The notes beneath the pieces are model-generated. The model was given only the letters and a program-made list of their open reading frames with translations, searched no databases and was not told the DNA's origin. From Candidatus Omnitrophota bacterium (lineage in GTDB: Bacteria > Verrucomicrobiota > Verrucomicrobiia > Limisphaerales > UBA1319): a stretch of 5,503 nt of DNA. The translations under genes and the position numbers were made by a program. Of this stretch, positions 1-5,503 are shown piece after piece (position 1 is the stretch's first letter; the number at the start of each line of letters is the position of its first letter). The DNA is taken from NCBI GenBank assembly GCA_023473405.1, contig JAMCZD010000520.1:513-6015 (forward strand), given 5' to 3'.

Positions 1-3000
1 ATGTGGTGGTGGCCAAGAACCTCGACCATTTGCTGGCCCGGTATCCGGAACTGGACGCGGCGAAGAGCTTCGGGGATTACAGTGGCGCGCTCAAAGACAG
101 CGGGGAAGAGCTGCTGCTCGAGCGCCCGGTCTGGAGATCGGAGACCAACGGCTTGGGAGTTTTGACCTCGAACGTTTCGTATGTGACGGTCAACGAGGTT
201 CGATACCGGGGCGGGGGGCGATGGGGCCAATGGAGCGACGGGGGCGGGTCGAGTCTCGAGTTGATGGACGCGTGGAGCGACAATCGTCTGGCGGCGAACT
301 GGGCGGACAGCGACGAGAGCGCCAAGGCGCCTTGGACGACCATCGAGCAGACCGGGGTGCTGGACCTGGGAAATGCCAATTACCCGGCCAGCAATGTCCA
401 GGTTCTGTTGTTGGGCGAGGGCGAGTGTTTGGTGGACGACGTCGAGGTGATCAGCGGCGGTCTGAACCTGGTAGCTAATGGAACATTCGAGTCCGGGACC
501 ACGAGTTGGCGGTTTGATGGAAATCACGAGAGGACCAGTCTCGAAACGAACGAGGGATTCAACAGCGCCCAATCGCTTCACCTGCGCGCCAGCGGCGATG
601 GTGACACCTATGCCAATCGTGTTAGCGGTTCACTCGTCAGCACGATTCCCGCCGGACGGACCGCCACGTTGCGCGCCCGGGTGCGGTGGTTTCGGGGCCA
701 CCCGGAGGTGCTGTTGCGATTGCGGGGCAATTGGCTCGAGGCATGCGGTTCGCTGACGGTTCCGGAGAATCTGGGCACACCCGGGGCGCGGAACAGCCGG
801 GCGGTTGATAATGCGGGTCCGGCCATCAGCGGTGTGGTTCATAGTCCGGTACTGCCGGCGGTCGGTCAACCGGTGGTGGTGAGCGCCCGGGTGCAGGACC
901 CGGACGGGATCGCCTCGGTGCAATTGAAGTACCGGGTTGATCCCTCGCTGACCTATGCGGCGGTGACGATGGTGGACGACGGGACCGGGGGCGACGAGTT
1001 GGCCGGGGACGGGGTTTACAGCGGGACGATACCCGGGCGACCAGCCAATACGCTGGTGGCGTTCTACGTCGAGGCGAGGGACGGTTTTGAGCCGCCGGCG
1101 GCGACGCGGTTCCCGGGCGATGCGCCGGGGCGCGAGTGCCTGGCGCGGTTTGGCGAGGTGCAACCCTTTGGGAGCTTTGGCACTTACCGGGTATGGTTGA
1201 CGCAAGCGGCGTCGAATCGTTGGTCGAGTCGGGGGCATGCCGGCAAGGAACCGGTGGATTGCACGTTTGTGGTTGATCCCGGGCGCGTCATTTACAACGC
1301 CGGCGCGTATTTCAGCGGCAGTCCCTTCAAGACGCAGCGCTACGATACGCCTACCGGAAACCCGTGCGATTATCATTTGGTTTTTCCGTCCGACGACCGG
1401 TTGAATGGCGCGAATGCCACGGAAGTGGCTTACCTTGGCAATGTCGGTGCTCACGACGATTTCACCGCGCAACGGGAGCAGATTGCCTATTGGATCGGCC
1501 GGCAACTGGGCTTGGCCTACAACGAACGCCGTTACGTCCACCTGTTCGTTAATGGCGTGCACCGCGGCATGATCATGGAAGACACCCAGGTGCCGGATCG
1601 CGATGTAGTCAAGGAGGTATTTCCCGATGATCCCAAGGGCGAGCTGTTCAAGGCCGCCATCTGGTATGAGAGCGACAATATCATGACCGATAACTACGGA
1701 ACAAGTGCTACTTGGGGTACCATGGCGAACTTTACCACCACCGGGGGCGTGAAGAAGACCGCGCGTTTCCGGTGGAACTTTCAGCCGCGTGCCGTCATTG
1801 GATCGGCCAATGATTTCACCAATTGGTTCCGGTTGGTGGACGCCCTAAATGGTCCGCCTGCCGGTTACACCCAGGCGGTCGAGTTTCTCGCCGACGCCGA
1901 ACAGTGGATGCGCGCGTTCGCCTGCGAGCACCTCCTGGGCCAATGGGACAGCCTCGGCTATCGGAGCGGCGCGAACATGTATCTATACCAAGGCTTGCAA
2001 GGACGCTGGACCATGTTGATCTGGGACATGGATATCGCATTCGTCGCCGACGGCCCAGGCAATGATCTGTTTCAATCCGATGACGCCGTTCTGCGGCGCA
2101 TGAACAGCCATCCACCCTTCCGTCGCGCCTATTGGCGGGCGCTGCAGGATGCCGTAAACGGACCGCTGGCGAGCGACAAGATCAATCGCTTGCTGGACGC
2201 GAGATACGCCGCCTTGCGGGCCAATGGGATAGCGGTAACGCCCCCGGATAACATCAAGTCTTATATCAACCAGCAGCGCACTTACGTTCTCGGACAGTTG
2301 GCGAGCGTTGTTACTCCCTTTACAGTCAGCGGCTCGGTCACCTTCAATACCGACCGCAACCAGGTTACACTCACCGGTACCGCGCCCATCGACGCCGCTA
2401 CCATCGCTGTCAACGGTGTTACCTGGCCGGTGACTTGGACCACTGTCAACAATTGGTCGCTCCAAGTCCCTCTTGCGCCGGGAACGAACACCATCGTTAT
2501 CGCCGGGGTGAATGAACGTGGCCAACCCGTGGCGGGGAGTAGTGCCACCTTCAACATCAATTACATTGGCGCGGGCGAGCAGCCCGAGGATGATCTCGTG
2601 ATCAGTGAAATCATGCCTCATCCGCTCGTCCCCGGCGCCTCATTCATCGAGATTTACAATCGGTCCGGCACTAATGCCTTCGACCTTTCAAGCTGGCGGA
2701 TCGAAGGGATCGACTGCGACATTCCTGCCGGCACCATTATCGCGCCGGGCCAATATCTTGTTTTTGCCAAGGACAGCGGACTATTTGGCGCGGAGTATGG
2801 TTCTGCTATTCCGGTTGCAGGCGAGTTCAACGGCCAACTCGAGCCTTCCGGAGAAACATTGAAACTGATCAAGCCCGGCGGCGGAACCGGGCCCGACGAA
2901 ATCATCGACCAGGTAAAATACGGCAATGAACCGCCATGGCCGGCTGCGTCCGCTGACACTCCGCGGTCTCTCCAACTAATCGATCCGGCCCAGGACAACG

Positions 3001-4781
3001 CGCGGGCCGGTAATTGGACAATGGCCGGCGCCTCTCCGGTGCCAACCAACACGCCCCTGACACTGCTTGATTACTCGGACGCATGGAAATTCATGCAGGT
3101 CTCGAACCTCGATGCTGTAAACTGGACCGCGCCGGCTTTCGACGATTCAGGCTGGCCTTCCGGACCAGGGCTTCTGGCGTGCGAAGACTGCAACTGCCTG
3201 CCCGAGCCTATCCGCACTCAGCTCACCGTGAGCAACGGGCGAATTACCTTCTATTTTCGCGCTCATTTCAACTACACCGGAAGCTTAGCCGGAGTTTCTC
3301 TTAAACTATCCACCCTGGTCGATGACGGCGCCGTATACTATCTGAACGGCCAGGAGATTTATCGCTTGGGTATCAACCCGGGCACAGTCAATTACTCGAC
3401 TCTTGCCAGCCCGGGCGTTACCGACGCATCGACCTATTCGGGGCCGTTCCTGGTTCCCGCAACGGCCTTGGTCACAGGCGATAATGTCGTTGCGGTCGAG
3501 GTCCACCAAAACGGTCCCAGCAGCAGTGACATTGTGTTCGGCCTGAAATTGGAGACCGACTTTTCGAGTAGTTCAAGTAACCGGATGCTCGCTACCCCGG
3601 GCGCCGCGAACTCGGTGCGCAGTTCGCTGCCGCCATTCCCGCCCATCTGGCTGAATGAAGTCGAGCCCGAGAACCTGCTCGGCCTCGAGGATACCCTCGG
3701 CCATTGCGTGCCTTGGCTCGAGTTGTTCAACTCCGGCACCAGTTCGGTCTCGCTAAGCGGCCTTTACCTGGCCAACAACTACACTAACCTTGCTCAATGG
3801 GCCTTCCCGACAGGCGCGGTCATCAACCTAGACGAGTTCAAAGTCATCTTCGCTGATGGCGTAGTCCAGGAATCGTCCTCGAACGAGTGGCATACCGATT
3901 TTACCGTCAGTCCGGCTAGTGGTTCCGTAGTGCTTTCCCGGCTCTACAACGGTCAATTGCAGGTGCTCGATTACCTGAATTATAATGGCATAGGCGCGGA
4001 CCGCTCCTATGGATCAGCCCCCGATGGCCAGCCGTTTGAAAATCACCAATTCTATTACCCGACCCCGGGCGCCTCCAACAACGTCGGCATGCCACTGTCA
4101 ACCGTCTTAATCAATGAATGGTTGGCTGCAAACAAGAGCGCCGGTGGTAACGCCGATCCCGCCGACGGCAACTTCGATGATTGGTTCGAGCTCTATAATC
4201 CCGGCGCAACCACAGTTGACCTGACAGGGTGTTACCTTTCTGACAATCTCACTAACCAATTCCAGTTTCGCATCCCGGACGGCTACAGCATCCCGGCGGG
4301 AGGTTTCTTGCTCGTCTGGGCCGATAATGAGACGAGCCAAAACCAGGCCGGGCGCCCTGACCTGCACGTGAATTTCAAACTGGACCAGGCCGGCGACGAG
4401 ATCGGCTTGTGCGCTGCCGACGGCGCGCAAATCGACGCCGTAAAGTTCGGTCCGCAGACCGACAATGTCAGCCAGGGACGGTATCGTGATGGCAGCACCT
4501 ACCTGTTCTTCATGCCTGTCCCCACGCCCGGCGCCCCAAATCGCATCGCACCGCCGCCTTCGCCTCGGTTGATCGGCAGCTTCATCCAGCCGGATGGACA
4601 ACTCTCGTTCTCCTTCCAAGTTACCCCCGGCCTAAAGTATCGAGTGGAATACAAGGACGACCTGAACGCAACTACCTGGACACCCCTCGGCAGCGATCAA
4701 ATAGCCGGCACCAATACCGTAACCATATCGAGCCCCCCCAGCACCTCACAACGCTTCTTCCGCGTGCTTATGCTACCGTAA
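1..4781 (+). CDS. Giant multidomain CotH-kinase-like / lamin-tail-domain secreted protein (5' partial)
   Basis: This is the 3' part of a very large gene. The frame is open at the left edge, so the GTG at base 3 is probably internal; residues here count from it. In order, the protein shows: the tail of a lamin-tail domain (about 1-40); a jelly-roll or carbohydrate-binding-like stretch (about 150-250, 'NLVANGTFESG'); an Ig-like module (about 270-360); a CotH-kinase-like region (about 395-765); a bacterial Ig-like module (about 770-855); three lamin-tail domains (864-975, 1215-1330, 1367-1485) with a jelly-roll-like domain (1024-1186) between the first two; and a C-terminal module ending 'RFFRVLMLP'. 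The CotH call rests on 'NGVHRGMIMED' (517-527) and 'WDMD' (674-677), which match the family's 'G.Y.G.Y.L.E' and metal-binding 'WDxD' motifs. CotH proteins are atypical protein kinases known from spore coats. Here substrate and activity are unknown, and a structural or adhesive surface role is equally possible. No C-terminal membrane anchor is seen. Glycine codon use differs between the N- and C-terminal parts. No terminator was found after the stop. Confidence 0.88.
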   Translation, partial: VVVAKNLDHLLARYPELDAAKSFGDYSGALKDSGEELLLERPVWRSETNGLGVLTSNVSYVTVNEVRYRGGGRWGQWSDGGGSSLELMDAWSDNRLAANWADSDESAKAPWTTIEQTGVLDLGNANYPASNVQVLLLGEGECLVDDVEVISGGLNLVANGTFESGTTSWRFDGNHERTSLETNEGFNSAQSLHLRASGDGDTYANRVSGSLVSTIPAGRTATLRARVRWFRGHPEVLLRLRGNWLEACGSLTVPENLGTPGARNSRAVDNAGPAISGVVHSPVLPAVGQPVVVSARVQDPDGIASVQLKYRVDPSLTYAAVTMVDDGTGGDELAGDGVYSGTIPGRPANTLVAFYVEARDGFEPPAATRFPGDAPGRECLARFGEVQPFGSFGTYRVWLTQAASNRWSSRGHAGKEPVDCTFVVDPGRVIYNAGAYFSGSPFKTQRYDTPTGNPCDYHLVFPSDDRLNGANATEVAYLGNVGAHDDFTAQREQIAYWIGRQLGLAYNERRYVHLFVNGVHRGMIMEDTQVPDRDVVKEVFPDDPKGELFKAAIWYESDNIMTDNYGTSATWGTMANFTTTGGVKKTARFRWNFQPRAVIGSANDFTNWFRLVDALNGPPAGYTQAVEFLADAEQWMRAFACEHLLGQWDSLGYRSGANMYLYQGLQGRWTMLIWDMDIAFVADGPGNDLFQSDDAVLRRMNSHPPFRRAYWRALQDAVNGPLASDKINRLLDARYAALRANGIAVTPPDNIKSYINQQRTYVLGQLASVVTPFTVSGSVTFNTDRNQVTLTGTAPIDAATIAVNGVTWPVTWTTVNNWSLQVPLAPGTNTIVIAGVNERGQPVAGSSATFNINYIGAGEQPEDDLVISEIMPHPLVPGASFIEIYNRSGTNAFDLSSWRIEGIDCDIPAGTIIAPGQYLVFAKDSGLFGAEYGSAIPVAGEFNGQLEPSGETLKLIKPGGGTGPDEIIDQVKYGNEPPWPAASADTPRSLQLIDPAQDNARAGNWTMAGASPVPTNTPLTLLDYSDAWKFMQVSNLDAVNWTAPAFDDSGWPSGPGLLACEDCNCLPEPIRTQLTVSNGRITFYFRAHFNYTGSLAGVSLKLSTLVDDGAVYYLNGQEIYRLGINPGTVNYSTLASPGVTDASTYSGPFLVPATALVTGDNVVAVEVHQNGPSSSDIVFGLKLETDFSSSSSNRMLATPGAANSVRSSLPPFPPIWLNEVEPENLLGLEDTLGHCVPWLELFNSGTSSVSLSGLYLANNYTNLAQWAFPTGAVINLDEFKVIFADGVVQESSSNEWHTDFTVSPASGSVVLSRLYNGQLQVLDYLNYNGIGADRSYGSAPDGQPFENHQFYYPTPGASNNVGMPLSTVLINEWLAANKSAGGNADPADGNFDDWFELYNPGATTVDLTGCYLSDNLTNQFQFRIPDGYSIPAGGFLLVWADNETSQNQAGRPDLHVNFKLDQAGDEIGLCAADGAQIDAVKFGPQTDNVSQGRYRDGSTYLFFMPVPTPGAPNRIAPPPSPRLIGSFIQPDGQLSFSFQVTPGLKYRVEYKDDLNATTWTPLGSDQIAGTNTVTISSPPSTSQRFFRVLMLP

Positions 4782-4812
4782 TTTAGCGTCCGTGCAAAAA
4801 TAAATTGGTATT

Positions 4813-5094
4813 TTAGTGGGGCAGGAGCGTGTGGTTCGACTCGGGAAGAATAGGATGTTCTTGCACGCGGATTTCATTTATTTGGCGCGCTGATACCTTC
4901 TGGCCGGTCTCGTGGTTTTTGGTGATAAGATAACCGTTGACCTCCAATCCGGTCTGAGTATTCGTTTCCCTAATCAGGCGCACGATCGTCTCGTAGCTGG
5001 CCAGAGGCTGGGCGGTCCAGTGCTTGCTGATCTCGCTGAACAGGTGATGCTCCACCGGATTCCATTTGGATGCAATGGACTTATGTCGAATTGT
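4813..5094 (-). pseudogene. ISAzo13-family transposase, C-terminal remnant (5'-truncated)
   Basis: This reverse-strand frame encodes the last part of an ISAzo13-type transposase (DDE superfamily, also called Rhodopirellula transposase). The family's C-terminal signature is readable: 'ASKWNPVEHHLFSEISKHW', then 'PLASYETIVRLI', 'TQTGLEV', a 'GQKVSARQINEIRVQEH' segment, and a final 'NHTLLPH' resembling the usual 'EWNYTLLP'. The homology extends upstream of the GTG at 5055 to about base 5088; an in-frame TAA at 5095-5097 ends it. The upstream catalytic DDE region is absent in every nearby frame, so only about 90 of the several hundred residues of a full transposase remain, and it cannot be active. 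The natural 3' end and stop are kept. It lies tail-to-tail with the giant gene, 31 bases from its stop. The giant gene's C-terminus looks normal, so the insertion did not truncate it. Calling the family is confident; the exact breakpoint is not. Confidence 0.82.
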
Positions 5095-5148
5095 TTATGC
5101 GAGTATAAATAGCATCCCCGAGACGCCGCCGAACCGGGCAATTGTTAC

Positions 5149-5169
5149 CCATTGACAACCTTTCAATGG
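5149..5169. promoter_or_regulatory. Perfect 7-bp inverted repeat over the -35 box (candidate operator)
   Basis: CCATTGA (5149-5155) and its exact complement TCAATGG (5163-5169) are separated by 7 bases. The left arm overlaps the TTGACA box and the right arm lies in the promoter spacer. A dimeric repressor bound here would block RNA polymerase. The regulator is unknown, and a 7-bp dyad can occur by chance. Confidence 0.4.
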
Positions 5170-5180
5170 ATGCGGATAAT
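5152..5180 (+). promoter_or_regulatory. Sigma70-type promoter of the right-hand gene
   Basis: A perfect -35 hexamer TTGACA (5152-5157) is followed by a 17-bp spacer and GATAAT (5175-5180), which is five of six to the -10 consensus. Spacing is optimal. Transcription would start near 5187, giving a leader of about 104 bases before the ATG at 5291. The placement, in AT-richer DNA just upstream of a gene with no close upstream partner, supports it. It is a sequence match only. Confidence 0.7.
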
Positions 5181-5218
5181 GACCTTTAATCAATGATACA
5201 GCAAAACCAATGCTCTAA

Positions 5219-5249
5219 TGCTTTTCCTCGCGCCAGTGCTAGAAAAGCA
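5219..5249 (+). promoter_or_regulatory. Hairpin in the predicted 5' leader
   Basis: TGCTTTTC (5219-5226) pairs exactly with GAAAAGCA (5242-5249) around a 15-base loop. It lies about 30 bases after the predicted transcription start and ends 41 bases before the ATG. It has no following T-run, so it is not a normal intrinsic terminator. It may affect messenger stability or translation, or may be chance. It matches no riboswitch class I know. Confidence 0.3.
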
Positions 5250-5282
5250 ACTTCCTATTACAATCGTGTCATCGTTGTTACC

Positions 5283-5286
5283 AGGA
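5283..5286 (+). promoter_or_regulatory. Weak Shine-Dalgarno sequence for the right-hand gene
   Basis: AGGA lies four bases before the ATG at 5291. The spacing is shorter than ideal and the match is short, so it supports this start only modestly. Confidence 0.35.
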
Positions 5287-5290
5287 ATTA

Positions 5291-5503
5291 ATGAAAGCCA
5301 AACTCCAAGAATTATTGCCGGCGGCATTGCTCGCCAGCGCAATCCTCAACCTCCACGCGCAAGGCACAGCCTTCACCTACCAAGGCCGGTTGAACAGCGG
5401 CGGCTCCCCAGCCAACGGCAGTTATGACCTGACCTTTACACTCTTCGCCACCAAAACCGACGGCGTTGCGCTAGCCGGATCGGTCACTAACGTCGCGACT
5501 GGC
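5291..5503 (+). CDS. Exported protein of the verrucomicrobial 'FTYQGRL' family, N-terminal part (3' partial)
   Basis: The frame is open from an ATG at 5291 to the window end (71 codons). Upstream in frame there is no other start codon before the TAG at 5240-5242, so this start is the only candidate. The first 23 residues form a signal peptide: Lys at 2 and 4, a hydrophobic core 'LLPAALLASAILNL', and a probable cut after 'LHA' (residue 23). The mature protein begins 'QGTAFTYQGRLNSGG' and continues 'YDLTFTLFAT', a beta-strand pattern. From general knowledge, this opening is frequent in large exported proteins of Verrucomicrobiota, some of which carry tail-fibre or autotransporter-like repeats further on; the rest of this protein is outside the window, so its function cannot be stated. 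It should act in the periplasm or outside the cell. It has its own promoter at 5152-5180 and is not obviously in an operon with the upstream gene. Confidence 0.83.
   Translation, partial: MKAKLQELLPAALLASAILNLHAQGTAFTYQGRLNSGGSPANGSYDLTFTLFATKTDGVALAGSVTNVATG

Larger units (their letters stand above)
4782..5290. other. Intergenic region between the giant gene and the right-hand gene
   Basis: About 500 bases separate the two forward genes. The left half is taken up by the transposase remnant on the reverse strand. The right half (5095-5290) is visibly richer in A and T than the coding DNA and carries the promoter, the dyad over its -35 box, and the leader hairpin listed separately. Bases 5095-5148 hold nothing I can identify: no tRNA, no clear terminator, and no reading frame resembling a known protein. 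Confidence 0.7.

Noticed and set aside
1..3. ATG at the first base as the start of a gene
   Set aside because: That frame begins M-W-W-W and reaches a stop within about 60 codons. The real coding frame begins at base 3 and is open to the left edge.
630..1562. 310-codon reverse-strand open frame
   Set aside because: It lies fully opposite the giant gene, is rich in Arg, Pro and His as expected for a shadow of GC-rich coding DNA, and shows no recognisable domain.
4107..4619. 170-codon reverse-strand open frame, and a 212-codon one at 1983-2621
   Set aside because: Both are antisense to well-supported lamin-tail or CotH-region coding sequence and resemble no protein family.
4792..4808. Terminal inverted repeat of the insertion sequence
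   Set aside because: The GTGCAAAAATAAATTGG stretch is plausibly the element's end, but no complementary copy exists on the other side, so it cannot be supported from this window.
4797..4814. AAAATA/TATTTT inverted repeat as terminator of the giant gene
   Set aside because: The stem is six A-T pairs only, too weak for an intrinsic terminator, and it overlaps the end of the transposase remnant. It may belong to the insertion-sequence end instead.
4912..5112. 66-codon forward open frame
   Set aside because: It is the antisense shadow of the transposase remnant, whose reverse-strand translation matches a known family.
5218..5427. 69-codon forward open frame over the start of the right-hand gene
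   Set aside because: It overlaps, in another frame, a frame with a clear signal peptide and family signature, and its own translation has no such features.
1..5503. CRISPR array, tRNA, rRNA, defence system or retron
   Set aside because: No regularly spaced direct repeats, no tRNA-like cloverleaf, and no nuclease, reverse transcriptase or toxin-antitoxin signatures were seen on either strand.

Overview
The window looks like chromosomal DNA from a member of the Verrucomicrobiota, perhaps a Pedosphaera- or Limisphaera-like lineage. This rests on protein style, not on a marker gene. One very long secreted-type protein combines a CotH-kinase-like domain with lamin-tail domains and ends in the 'YRVEY…TWTPLG…RFFRV' module common in that phylum. 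A second gene begins with a signal peptide followed by 'GTAFTYQGRL…', another signature I associate with verrucomicrobial exported proteins. Both identifications come from recognition; no search was run.

Layout. Bases 1-4781 (+) hold the 3' part of one giant gene of at least 1592 codons whose start lies outside the window. Bases 4813-5094 (-) hold the C-terminal end of an ISAzo13-family (Rhodopirellula-type DDE) transposase, cut off at its 5' side, so it is a dead insertion-sequence remnant. Bases 5095-5290 are an AT-richer intergenic stretch with a very good sigma70-type promoter (TTGACA, 17-bp spacer, GATAAT). A perfect 7-bp inverted repeat overlaps its -35 box, and an 8-bp-stem hairpin lies in the predicted leader. 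Bases 5291-5503 (+) hold the first 71 codons of the second exported protein, which runs off the right edge.

How the parts relate. The two (+) genes are probably separate transcription units, because the right-hand gene has its own promoter and is separated from the giant gene by about 500 bp containing the remnant. Both products are predicted to act outside the cytoplasm, in the envelope or at the cell surface. Nothing shows that they cooperate.

I did not find a clearly new biological system. The points most worth a second look are the compositional change inside the giant gene, its modular 'TPGAxN' architecture, and the operator-like promoter upstream of the right-hand gene.
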